Below, one piece after another: positions 23,022 to 33,371 of a stretch of 64,000 nucleotides of DNA. The stretch comes from Plasmodiophora brassicae (Eukaryota > Endomyxa: Phytomyxea > Phytomyxea > Plasmodiophorida), in NCBI GenBank assembly GCA_036867785.1, contig CP145421.1, positions 62,001-126,000 on the forward strand. The letters are read 5' to 3'. Position 1 is the stretch's first letter. Each line of letters opens with the position of its first letter. The translations under genes and the position numbers were made by a program. The notes below the pieces were generated by a model. It saw nothing but the letters and a program-made list of their open reading frames with translations, had not been told where the DNA came from and searched no databases.

Positions 23022-24263
23022 ATCACCCATTCTATTGGATGGTGTTCCCACGGCAGTTGGCGAATCCACACTAGGGGTCGGCGCGGGTTGGTTTCGAACC
23101 AGAAACCCTGAACCAAACCGAAGCTGCGCGGTTTTGGTTCCAGGTGGTAGGGGTGGGCACGGTCCCCTCAGGAGATGGACCAGACTTTGTGGGACCGAGC
23201 AGACAGTATAGGGACCGGATCGGACTGGACCGATCACATCTCGGACCGATAGGACCAAGACCGCTGTCGCAGGACCGGTCCTGTACTGACTGTCATTGAC
23301 ATTGTACTACCGTACTAACATGTTTAGGTACAACGGGTGGAGATGCTCTAACAGACTACATATACGCGCGCGATTGCCAGGTTTCTCAGGACGAGGGCCA
23401 CGCGATTCCAGCAACGCCTGTCTTCTCCGCATCACCGATTGTAGCCGCGTTTGCACGTGCACAGCAACAGCGCGACGATAATGACTAATCATCAGAGGAC
23501 GAGCGGGATATCTGGCGGCTCAAGACAGCAACCAGATGGTGCTCCGGAAGTTCGACAATCAGAAGAAGAGGTCGAAACTGGTGATGAGGTACCAGAAATA
23601 AGTGACGGCCGGAAGCGGAGCTGCAGCAAGTGTCGACGCAGCAGACGCGGATGAAGGTGGTATCGTGGATATGGTCAGCGACGACGCTGCTCATGGCAAA
23701 GAAGCCTGTTCGGCAGGACAATTCGCGAATTCCCTGAACACTTCCCAGGCACCTCGAATGAGAACTACATGAGGGCGAGCCGTTGGTGGGCGTCGCGTGA
23801 CAACATCTTGAATATCGCTCAGGACAAGACGAATTGTCTGTAGACGGGGACGACGGTCAGGTACGGGCGGGCGCTACCTTCCGGCGCAGCTCAATCCTAA
23901 CCTCCAAGCCATTTCTCCAAACCTCGAAACCATTTCGATGATGAGCCAGTCCCATACGCCATAGCTTACTCGCTCCGCGGCGATCCTCGTCGATGGACGT
24001 TCGTCACGCCTGACGGAAACGGTCGCTGATCTGTCGTCGACCGGGCCATGACTCGCGGGCTTGACACTGCCAGCCTGAGCGTCGTCGGTGCGCCGGTGGG
24101 CACATCGCATCGCATGCTGGTCATTGCATGCGACGTCGTCGTGCCGGAACGCACCGACCCGTCCCGTTATCCTTCGGCGCGCAGGATGTTCGCCGATCCT
24201 GACGATCGCCCCGCCTGATCAGTCCTGCTGGCCCCGGCGTACAACTACTTTCGTGCCCTGTGG
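23022..24263. other. gene-poor region, no supported feature
   Basis: About 1.2 kb with only short open frames on both strands. 23,200-23,290 is rich in GGACCG/CGGACC-like hexamers. No gene, RNA gene or mobile element could be supported. Confidence 0.5.
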
Positions 24264-24651
24264 ATGGACGCTACGCTGGATTTCGACGACATCGCCGACC
24301 AGCCAGTCGACACCCTTCAGGAGGCCGTCGACAGCCTCTACCGCCATACTACTGCCGTTTTCCGAGCCGTCCTCGAGGACATCGCCTGCGGAAGAGCTCC
24401 AGATCGAAGCGTGGCCACTCAGCATCGATGCGCCCGGCCGACTGGCAGGCGCTGCAACGCTGCGACCTGCGCTACTACCTGCACTCGATGCGCCGTGTCT
24501 TCTCGGCCTCGTCGCAGCTCAAGCCCAGGCGCCAGCGCCCGTCCATCGAGGAATTCGCCGACCACTGGAAAGCGGTCTTCGAGAAGACGGGCGTGGACGA
24601 CGGCCCGCGCATGCGATCCCCGCGCCGCTCCAGCGACCTGGATGACGAGGA

Positions 24652-24709
24652 GCGCCACGCGTTCGACCCTGCTGTCGTCAGCGCCACGCGTTCGACCCTG
24701 CTGTCGTCA
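24652..24709. repeat. 29-bp tandem duplication within the RT relic
   Basis: GCGCCACGCGTTCGACCCTG begins at 24652 and again at 24681. The unit is 29 nt and therefore shifts the reading frame of the relic. Confidence 0.9.
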
Positions 24710-25201
24710 GCGCCATCATCAGGCGCCATGAGTGGATGACAACATACCGATGGACCTCCTGAAGTGTGGCCCGACCGCGGCCGGCCCCTGGATCTCCTGC
24801 ATGTTCACGTGCATGTACACTGTGCAGCTCGTGCCGTCCGAGCGGCGCTCAGCGCTCGTCGTCCCAGTCCATAAGCGCAACACCGACCCCGCCGAACCGT
24901 CCAACTGGAGCGGCATCGCGCTGCAGTCCCACCTCCGCAAGGCCTACGAGACGTGCCTCGTCACGTACATGCACCTGAAGGGGTGGCTCCAGATGCATTG
25001 CCTGCAGTTCGGGTTCCGACGAGGCATCGGCGTCCCGGAAGCCGTATGGGTGGCGGACGAGCCCACGTCCTACTGGGCGTCACGTCTCCTCGACATGAGG
25101 AAGGCGTACGACAGCGCGCGCCGCGTTCACGTGTACTCGAAGCTACGGAGACGAGGCGTACCCGCTCATGTCATCGCGGCCCTGTTCGACGGTTGCCACT
25201 T

Positions 25202-25399
25202 TATCATCGCCATGGACGGGCAGCACTCCCAGCGCATCGCCGCCCTCGTCGGGCTCTTCCAGGGCGCCATCGCCTCTCTCGACCTGTTCAACGTCCTGAT
25301 TATCATCGCCATGGACGGGCAGCTCTCCCAGCGCATCGCCGCCCTCGTCGGGCTCTTCCAGGGCGCCATCGCCTCTCTCGACCTGTTCAACGTCCTGTC
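25202..25399 (+). repeat. 99-bp in-frame tandem duplication spanning RT motif B
   Basis: Units 25202-25300 and 25301-25399 differ at essentially one base (a CAC/CTC codon). The duplicated 33 residues contain IIAMDGQ and the motif B sequence GLFQGAIASLDLF, so the relic encodes motif B twice. Confidence 0.93.
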
Positions 25400-26539
25400 G
25401 TACCTAATCGTGTCGCGTTTCGGTGACGAGTGCCCCATGATCGACACCATCCCGGTGCCCTGTCAATTCTATGCCGATGACACACTCCTACATGTATTCA
25501 CTGACGAGATGGCCCAGGCCATCATGGACCTGTGTCAGGACTACGCGGAGCGCCACGAGCTGGAATGGAACGTGTCCAAATCGACCGTATCCAGACCCAG
25601 GACGTCGTCGCCCGCCACGCCGCCGGTAACGCAAGCCCTGACCATCGGCGGCAACCGCGTCGTCAAGGAGCACGAACTCGACAAGCCGGTGTGCTTCCTG
25701 GGCGTCGTCATGAAGAACGGACGCCTCGATCACGGAGCACAGCTCGCCTCACGCACAGCCAAGGCCGAGAAGGCGATGATCGGGATCATGCACACGGGTG
25801 TGTTCAGCACGGAGCACCTGTCGATCGTCCGGAAGACGCGCGTCGTCGGTGCTTGGATCCGCTCGCGGGCCGAGTACGGGCTCGCGATCAGCAACAGCCA
25901 CATCGTGCTGCTGAAGAAGCTCGACCAGCTGCAGAAGTCGACCGTCGCCCTGTTCTTCGGTGGACACCGCCGCTGCACGTGGATCCGTCCTGATGCTTCG
26001 GTATGCTGGGCTCGTACCCGCTGCCGCTCCCCAGGCCAAGCTTCGCGCAAGATTCGCATTCAAGCAGATCACCTGGTCGGAGCAGATCAAGGATGGCGAT
26101 CGCGTCCCGTTCCTGGTCCGCGTCCTGCGCTGAGCGATGTAGATCGTGTATAGAGAACCTCAGCGTCCTCGTTCCCAGATCTCTCGATCCTTCTCCTCCT
26201 CCGTCCGGCCTTCCCGCATGCCGTACGGACTCTCCTGGTCTTAGGGCTGCCTCTCCTAGATGCTGTTCTTGGTATCTCTGGCTGCGACAGGGCATGCTGC
26301 ACTGCTCCACCGTCTACAGCGATCAGCAACCCGCGCAGCAGGTTCAACACGATGCTGAGGGGCTGCAAGGTCTACGCGGACGCGACAGCGATCTACAAGA
26401 ACGGCGAACAGGCCCGCGCGATGCGTAGCAGCGATGAACTCGCCGACGTCGAGGCCGGCCGCCCGATACAGAAGCGCCCGCGCCTGCCCGATCGACAAGA
26501 TGCATTGCTCCAACGGCAACACGCAGAGCACGAAGGGTA

Positions 26540-26749
26540 AACGCGTCCACGGACGAATACGTCGACATGCTCAAGGCCGGCATCATCGACCCTGTCAAGG
26601 TCGTGCGCACGGCCCTGGCCGACCCGGCCAGCGTCGCATCCATGATGACGACCAGCGAAGTCATCATCACCGACGTCCCCGCCAAGGAGGAGCCCGCCGC
26701 TGGGCGTGACGCCGGCATGCGCGGCGGCATGGGCGACGAGATGTTCTGA
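26540..26749 (+). pseudogene. isolated 3' fragment of an HSP60/GroEL-type chaperonin gene
   Basis: The frame encodes about 69 residues matching only the extreme C terminus of mitochondrial-type chaperonin 60: [46 protein letters not shown] and a Gly/Met-rich tail ([11 protein letters not shown]), followed by a stop. The preceding 400 nt do not encode the rest of HSP60, whose full length is about 550 residues. The fragment lies just after the RT relic. It is most simply a 5'-truncated (possibly LINE-retrotransposed) copy, or a piece left by rearrangement. A long upstream intron joining it to distant exons cannot be excluded but looks unlikely in a genome with 45-100 nt introns. Confidence 0.75.
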
Positions 26750-27460
26750 TCGGAATCCTGACCCGACCCCCAGCCATCCCTGCACCTCCGTCGGTGTCGT
26801 ATCTTCTTCAGTCTGCCTCGCATCGTCTAAATCAGACACGTAATTCATCATCTTGTATTGCCCGTTACGCGAGAGTCCTGTATCCGTGCGCGACCCTTGG
26901 GCCTGGAGCGCAGGGACGTAATCCTCGGACGTCCTGCTGACCATCCCAGGGGGTTGCCCTTGGCGTGCCGCCTCAGACATGACCGGAGCGGTCCTGGTGC
27001 ATGTCGGCACGGTGACCTGTGGCCCCGCATTACGTTGACCTACACGCCGGCCGAAGACAGGGACGTCGCATTCGTTCGCCAGCGATCGCGTGCCCTAAAT
27101 CCCCTGCGTACATTGTCGGCGGGGCTGCTTCTGCCGCTGTCATTATCGCGGCCCGCGACCGGGGACCCAACGTTCGGGACCTCGCCCTTCGGGTTCGACC
27201 TCGGTCAGTCGCGCGCGCTATTTCGGGCGCGACCGACCGTTTGTCGATAGCCCACGGGCCCACGAACTTCTGCGGGCGATAAATCGGTCAGTCGCGTCGC
27301 GCGCTATTTCCGATGCGACCGGCCGATTGCCGACGTGCCACGGACTGCTACGCAGTCAGATCAATCGGTCGGGTCAGAATCGCAACTGCGCGGGCATTCG
27401 AGAAGCACAAGTTGAAGTCGTCGCCGAGACGTTCAGCGGGAAGATACGACGAGGGAAACT
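26750..27460. other. gene-poor region with a diverged direct repeat
   Basis: No coding region is supported. 27,211-27,360 contains two diverged copies of a ~75-bp unit beginning CGGTCAGTCGCG and containing GCGCGCTATTTC and GCGACCG (starts near 27211 and 27286). Confidence 0.5.
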
Positions 27461-30400
27461 ATGCTAATGGGGATGTCAAGAATCCGTGCGCGAACGGCAA
27501 ATACTGCTGCCAGGTCGTCGATCGTGTGGGCGCGCCTTCGCCCGAAGCTGGTCGCCCTCCTGATTGCGTCCGCTGCGCTCATCGTCGCGTCAGGCGTCAC
27601 CGTCGCAGACGCCTCCCATGTGAGCAGTGCGGGGGCAGATTTTCCAAAGCCAGAGACGAGTCGTGTGAAGTGGACCCCCGTCAAAGCAGTCGGGGCGGCG
27701 GCAGGTGTTGCCGGTCTGGGCACTGCTTCATGGTCGGCCAGCAACCGACACCTGAAAAGCAATCCGGGACATGAACGGGCGGTCGTCAACATGGCCAGCA
27801 AGCTGGTCGCGTCGCACTGGTCGAACCTGAAGTCCCACATGACGAAGGCGAATGCCATGACGGCTGCGAAGAAGGGCGTATCGCTCCTGGGATTCGATAT
27901 GATTGACCTCTTGTTCATGGGCGCGGCAGGCGTGTTTGCGGTCAAAGAATTCCTGCAAGGTAGATAGGCGACGGTCGTCTTGTGCTGCATGGATGTCTGA
28001 CGCGGATACAGAGGCGGAGAATGGAAACCGCGCGAGAGACATGTCCCAGATCGCGTTGTCGATCGCCGGGGTTCCGTACATAGCTGAGAGCAGGTTAGGC
28101 TTGATGATCGGGCGGCTACCTGGCAGTACCGATTTAACCGGTGATATCCCGTCAGGATCGTGCCGGCGGACACCACCGGCGAGAAACTAGATCGTCTGCG
28201 CGTACAGTACGGTCCTGATGCCGTCTTCTACGTCATCCAAAGCATTACGTAAGTCGAGTCGCGTCATTGTATGTGCACCGGGGCGTATCTTGAGCCTGCT
28301 GCTGGCAGGCTGAATCCAATGGGAATCGCTGATCGAATGCACATGATTGACGCCGTTCTGCATCACGTCCGAAGAGGCGACCTGATGCGTGCCGACGGGG
28401 ACGGTCGTACAACGCTCTGGAGCATCATCGACCTGGCCCTGGACGACGTGGTGACCTTCGACCAGCGCCTGCCTGTCATCCGTGCGTTCCTGACTCACGA
28501 TGTCGTCACTGCCGACATTGTCAACCATCGGGACCAGCGTGGTGCCACCGTGCTGCACAGCGTCGTTAATGAGATCAGGTACGTGCTGTCTGTGAACGCT
28601 ACTTGTGGCCGACATTAGACGCTTCGCTAACCGGTCTGCTGTGGGCAGGTTCCCGTCGACGAGGCCTGGACGCGTTGGGTTCCTAGTCAGCATTGCCAAC
28701 ATGCTGCTGGACAAAGGTGCCGACGGGACAATCGCTGACAACACCAAGCACGGGTTCACTCCCCGGTCGATGGTTATCGATGCGATCAGGTGCGTCATTG
28801 ATCAGGTCCTGTCACTGGACGGCCACTAACATTGCAACGAAATAGTCGATGCGCCGTCGGGTGCCCTGCTGGTCGGGAGACGCTCGTCGCTCTTCTGACG
28901 CGCATGGGTGGCAGCGAGGAAGACGTCCCCGCTGCGTCACCCTTCAACGACGACGATCGTCGCTCTGTCGCCATGCGAATCCGCAATCACGCTGCCGACA
29001 TCATCGAATGCTTCACGTTTGAAAACGAACGCGGCGATACAGACCCGGCCTCGTGCATTTCGGCCCTGGATGACATCCCGGCGCCCACATCGGCGGATGC
29101 GTTCGTGGATGCCGCCGACGGGTACCCAGGCCTGCGCGCCCTGCTGGAAGACCTGATCACGATGAAGCAGAACGGGCTCGTCTGTGAATCTGGGTACGCG
29201 GCGATCCGGAACATGCCGATGAAAGAAATGGCACTGCGCTCAAAGTCGCAGGAGGCGGTTCTCTGGGCGCGCCTTGTTCCCAAGGTCGACCCGTTCGCGC
29301 ACTTGCGAATGGCGTTTGGTCAAGTGCTGGTGTACCCTGAGGAGCAACTGCGCGTCGACGCATGGAGCATGATGTACGGTTTCGTCTTGGAGTCGTGTCG
29401 TCGCATGCTGCACATGTTCGACATTCTGGCCGGCAGGAACAGCAATGAACCGAGGACCAAGGTGCGCATGCTGGCGTCGTTGCTGCGCACCGACATTCGG
29501 GACGACGTGTACACGGTGGTGTCGAACGTGGCCATGGCCGGTGGCCCTGTCCTCATGAAGACGTTCCAGGAAGTCGCCGGCTCGTTCGTCGACCCGGCCA
29601 TGGCCGCCAAGGCCTTCGGCTTCTTTACCGGCATTCGTCCCATGTCGCGCGTCGACCTCGACTTCCAGTTGCGGGCCGACTTCAAGGACGACGTCGACCG
29701 TCTCCTGCGCAACTTCGACCGCGACCACGCCGTTGGCGCCGCCAGCATTGCCGAAGGCCACCGAACGGAGTACGACGGGAAACCAGCGTTCGCCAAAGTC
29801 AAACGACGGTTCGTCGACGCCATGTTCGACGAAGAGCGTCGGCACTTTCAGCGCAACTTCTGGGACGCCATGAAGAACGCGAAACACCCGAATCCGAAAG
29901 CGGCTCGCCTGCGTTTGATGAAGAGCCCGGGATGCGAAGGCCGCAGGATCATGACTCTCTTCCTGCAGCCGACCTTCCGGCGCGTCCCATCCGACCTGTC
30001 GTTCGCCGACGAATCGAAGGCGATGCGGGTCGCCGCCGATGTGTTTGCTCCACTGTCCCCGCGCGTCAAGGTCCCCGCCGTCCTTCACAGCACGGAGAAC
30101 GTCATCGTCATGTCGATGGCGCCGGGCGACGGCACGCTGGCCACGTGGACGCCGTCGCTGTCGGAGGGCGGCCGCGACGTCTGCGACCTGGTCGAGTCGG
30201 TCGAGATGTTCGCGGTCGCCTGGTTCGAGAACATGCTCTTCAGCGAAGCGCCGACGATCATCCACACCGACATGCATCCCGGGAACCTCATGTTCAAGTT
30301 CGTGCGCGGCGACAGGCAGTACCGGGTGTCGGGCCTGACCGTCCTCGACTGGGGCCAGCACGTCATCATGCAGAACGGCGTCAACCGCGCTGTGACCTCC

Positions 30401-31489
30401 AAGATCCTCGCCATTGTCATCGGGTGCCTGGCCGGCAACCTCGACATGGTCATCGCCGCCGTGCAGTCGCTGCCCCACCCCGGTGACGCCCCCATCGACG
30501 TGCAGCCGATTCGCCAAGCGTTCGCCACGGGTTTCGGACGATTCACGGTCGTCTTCGAGCTGATCATCAAGATGTTCATTGCCCCGGAGCCGATGCTAGG
30601 GGCCATGGACTCTCACCGTTCAGCCCCCGAGCGCCTCGTCAGCATCGCGGCGGGCGGGATCGGCTCGCTGCGGCAGACGTTCGACGTCCTGGAGAGGCGG
30701 CTGGCTCAGGCGGCCCCGTCGTGCACCTGCACCATGCCGACGTTCTTCGAGTTCGTCTGGAAGCACGCGCCCACCTGGATTGGCAAGTTCACGCTCCAGC
30801 AGGCGACGACGCTGCACACGTTCTGGAATGGAGGCAAAGTGCAGGCGACGCCCGACGTCGCTCTGAAGTCGACCACGTTCGCGGACGTGCTGACGGGTCG
30901 CCTGGTTACCAGCCGGGACACACGTCGCGGCCTGCTGGCCGCCGGCCGCGCGTTGGTCAGCCTCAATCCGAAAAAGCTGGCGGACGTTCCTGGCAGCGTC
31001 ATTCGCGATGCGACCGCCTGGGCGCATCGCTCCCTGCTCAACCGGTTCCCCGTCCGCATGCACCCATTCCTCGTCAAATGGAGCAGGGTATTCGGTGCCG
31101 AGATCGCCTACCAGTCGTTCAAGCACGTTGTCCTGGGCAAGAAGCCGTCCCAGCAAGCGCTGACGAAACGGTCACTCTCCAAGATGCTCCTGAGGAATGC
31201 AGCCGCCGTGGTCGTCGTCGATGCCGTCGACCAAGCCCTGACGTCGCAGAGGAAGAAGTTGGCGACGTACTTGGCTACGTCGCCGGTGGACGACGACGCG
31301 GAAGCAACTGCCACGACGACGACGATGTCGAAGACCAAAGGGGATGGCAAGCGCCCGTGGATTAGCGACAAGTTCAAACGCGTGTTAAGACAAACGAAGC
31401 GTGCATTCGAGTTGTCCTACGTGCCCATCAAGTCCATCGCCGTCCAGCAGCGCCTGGTCGACGCCATCCGTGTGGGCGCAGGTTTGTGA
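27461..31489 (+). CDS. ankyrin-repeat / ABC1 (UbiB, ADCK) atypical kinase fusion protein
   Basis: Six exons (27461-27959, 28012-28093, 28156-28248, 28309-28578, 28649-28789, 28846-31489), all in phase, give about 1,242 residues. The N terminus is Arg-rich, then hydrophobic (LVALLIASAALIVASGV), like a mitochondrial presequence plus membrane segment. Exons 4-5 hold ankyrin-like repeats (NHRDQRGATVLHSVVNE; ANMLLDKGADGTIADN...GFTPRSMVIDA). The last exon is an ABC1/UbiB kinase: ASIAEGHR, the lysine in FAKVKRR (about K679), the catalytic block HTDMHPGN (about 835-842) and LDWGQ (about 861-865) in place of DFG. The family supports ubiquinone synthesis or lipid homeostasis in mitochondria and plastids. 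The classical KxGQ N-lobe motif is not obvious (GPVLMKTFQEVAG occupies that place). A shorter model starting at ATG 27993 (1,082 residues) is also open; the longer one is preferred because 27960-28011 looks like a standard intron. Confidence 0.75.
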
Positions 31490-32050
31490 ACCCGCTCATT
31501 TCCTACCCGCGCCATCGTTTCGTCGCGTGGCGCCCGCCCACTGTCACAGTACACACAACTGCCTTGTGTCGTCGTCGGTGTCTGCCATATCCGCATCGCG
31601 TGCACTGACGGCCTGCCGTTGCCGGTCGTCGTGTTCTTGGAAGCGACGACCGGACCGGACACCCAGCCCGATTGTCAGGGCCGCCCATCGTCTGGGCGTT
31701 CGGCCTGAACAGTTCAGCCCCGGTAGCCGACGGTCGTTAACCGTCGTCAAGACATCGGCGCGAGGACGAGCTCGGAACGAGGCACACAACCAGCGACGGC
31801 GACCGACAAGCTTATTTATGGCATGATATGCCCATCATCGACTTGCGGGTGCCCAGTCAGTCTGCGTCGTTCCTGATGACGCGGGCACGGCAATGTCGGG
31901 GTTGACGTCACGCCAGGCGGGTTAATGCCGGGAATGGTGCCTCGGCGGCACGACGGCATCGGGAACGGGTCGTCGCCCCGCAGATTAGTAGTAGATCGCT
32001 GTGGTGGTCGTGGTGTTGCAGCAGTCGTATCGTGAGGAGATAGTAGAAGG
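31490..32050. other. intergenic region, nothing recognised
   Basis: 561 nt without a supported gene; short frames on both strands are not protein-like. It presumably holds the 3' region of the kinase gene and the promoter of the small gene at 32051. Confidence 0.5.
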
Positions 32051-32369
32051 ATGGACGCGCGTGCAGCAGCGAGGGCGCGGGAGGCGCGACGTGCCCAGGC
32101 GCAGCAAGAGCAGACCGCGATCCTGGACGCGCAGCGCGCCGCCAACGAGGAGCGGGAGCGGGCGCTGAAGGAGCAGCGGGGCGAGGAGAACCGCAAGGTC
32201 ATCAGGAGTCGCTGGAGCGGACTGTTGGTTGGGTGTACGTTGAACGCGTTGACTATCAGTCATTTTGGTGAATGATTTGTATTTCCGCAGTCCGTACGGT
32301 GTAGGCGGGCGTGCCGCAGGTGCGCCGCAGTTTCTAACAGCTCTCCCACCCAAGCCATACTATTCATAG
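32051..32369 (+). CDS. small coiled-coil protein, unknown function
   Basis: Two exons (32051-32232, 32291-32369) with a 58-nt intron ending in TTTCCGCAG join in phase to about 86 residues. The N-terminal ~50 residues are a single charged helix (Ala/Arg/Glu/Gln-rich, e.g. EERERALKEQRGEEN). The C terminus is Gly/Pro/Tyr-rich and ends LPPKPYYS. I do not recognise the family; short proteins with one helix and such a tail include mitochondrial small subunits, but there is no specific motif. The stop codon overlaps the end of the copia relic on the other strand. Confidence 0.5.
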
Positions 32370-32947
32370 CGTTGCGCACGTGGCTGTGCCACGTCACGCT
32401 TCCGGCCGTCGTCGAGCGTGTCGCACATAACCCACACTCCTCCTCGACAGCCGACGACGCCGATCTTCGTCCGGTGCAACTCGTGCTTGTCGCGCGGGAT
32501 TGGCTTCGTCATCATGTCCGCCAGCATCTCTTCCGTCGGAACATATTCGAATTTGAGGATCTCGATCGTCTCTCACCAGTTCGCGTAGGTAGTGTGGTAG
32601 CGGACGTCAATGTGCTTGGTCCGCCGACTCGAGGTAGGGGATGCGATCATCGCCAGGCATCCCTGGTTGTCCTCGTAGACGGTCAACGGTCCATCCGCCA
32701 TGGTGAACCCCGGCAGCTCATGGAGTACCCTTTTGAGCCACACCGCCACTTTTGCTGCTTCAGAGGCCGCCACGTACTCGGCCTCGGTCGACGACAGTGC
32801 GATGCACTTCTGGCGTCTGGAAAAGTACGCCACCGCTCCTCCGTTCAGCAGCATGAGCATGCCCGAGACCGACCTGCGATCGTCAGGGTCTTGCGCCCAC
32901 GTCGCGTCCACATACACCCGTAGACCGTTCTCTCTTCCGAACACGAT
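32370..32947 (-). pseudogene. Ty1/copia RNase H C-terminal relic
   Basis: 32573-32944 (minus) encodes a typical copia RNase H: DATWAQDPDDRRSVSG, the block KCIALSSTEAEYVAASEAAK, VYEDNQGCLAM and RTKHIDVRYH. One frameshift later the frame continues with the standard copia C terminus (FEYVPTEEMLADMMTKPIP) to a stop near 32366. Nothing 5' of the RNase H remains: copia similarity runs to about 32947 (the IVFGRENG segment) and stops where the Ty3-A LTR begins. No copia LTR was seen downstream. Truncated, frameshifted and interrupted, so inactive. Confidence 0.85.
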
Positions 32948-33063
32948 TGTCAGGCGTCGACATAGCAGGTCGGCGCCGGAATAAAGTCCGTGCGAGCGGG
33001 GACCGACGGCAGTCGGTCAACGCGTACGCGTTGACCGAGACGCGTCGTCGTATAGTCGTGACA
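32948..33063 (+). repeat. Ty3-A 5' LTR (diverged relative of Ty3-C LTR)
   Basis: Starts TGTCAGG and ends TCGTGACA. It shares with the Ty3-C LTR (read in the element's sense) GAATAAA, a GTCNGTCAA...GCGT segment and the terminal TCGTGACA, in the same order. It contains an 11-bp perfect hairpin, CGGTCAACGCG / CGCGTTGACCG, at 33014-33037. The 5' boundary is inferred from where copia similarity ends. Confidence 0.65.
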
Positions 33064-33065
33064 GT

Positions 33066-33074
33066 TTGACCGAC
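33066..33074 (+). promoter_or_regulatory. Ty3-A probable self-priming primer binding site
   Basis: TTGACCGAC, three nt after the LTR end, is the exact complement of GTCGGTCAA at 33012-33020 inside the LTR. The same arrangement with a compensatory substitution is present in Ty3-C. Confidence 0.6.
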
Positions 33075-33166
33075 CTTCACCATGGACACTCGTGGAACCC
33101 AACGCAACCGCGATCACCAGGACCCCGACGAGGAGCCATTGAACACACCCTTATCGGCGCTGACCA

Positions 33167-33371
33167 TGAGGTCTTTTCCCAGAATAGTGAACTCCTTTAA
33201 TAGACCTAGCTGGATCACAGGCCATACTGTGCCTGTGTGGTATCATGCTAGTAGCCCATGACAGTGTCAACAGAGATGCCAGTGGGGAACAGCGGGTGAT
33301 GTCATGCAGTGACGTCACCAGAGTCAGGCTGATGTAGGGAATGAGCCATATATAGCCGGCCCATTTCTACA
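33167..33371 (-). repeat. Ty3-B 3' LTR (205 bp)
   Basis: On the plus strand it starts TGAGGTC and ends TTTCTACA. It contains 13 nt absent from the other LTR, creating TGACGTCA (a CRE-type palindrome) at about 33310-33317. CCATATATAGCC near the end is TATA-like in both copies. Confidence 0.92.

Larger units (their letters stand above)
24264..26150 (+). pseudogene. degenerate non-LTR retrotransposon reverse transcriptase
   Basis: The best preserved block (24732-about 25990) encodes a LINE-type reverse transcriptase: ALVVPVHKRN...NWSGIALQSHLRKAYE, LQFGFRRGIG, DMRKAYDS (motif A), GLFQGAIASLDLFNVL (motif B) and CQFYADDTLLHV (motif C). Upstream, 24264-24730 carries the N-terminal continuation in several frames, and downstream of about 25990 the frame moves again (continuing near LVPAAAPQAKLRARFAFK). 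At least three frameshifts are visible, one explained by a 29-bp tandem duplication at 24652-24709, plus an in-frame 99-bp duplication covering motif B. No endonuclease domain, target duplication or tail could be delimited. It is a dead copy. Its GC-rich composition is close to that of host genes, unlike the LINE at 55-60 kb. Confidence 0.8.

Noticed and set aside
23060-23130. tRNA-like B-box (GGTTTCGAACC)
   Set aside because: No matching A box, acceptor stem or anticodon arm could be folded at the right spacing.
23200-23290. GGACCG-rich stretch as a tandem repeat or regulatory array
   Set aside because: Irregular spacing and no consistent unit; treated as low complexity.
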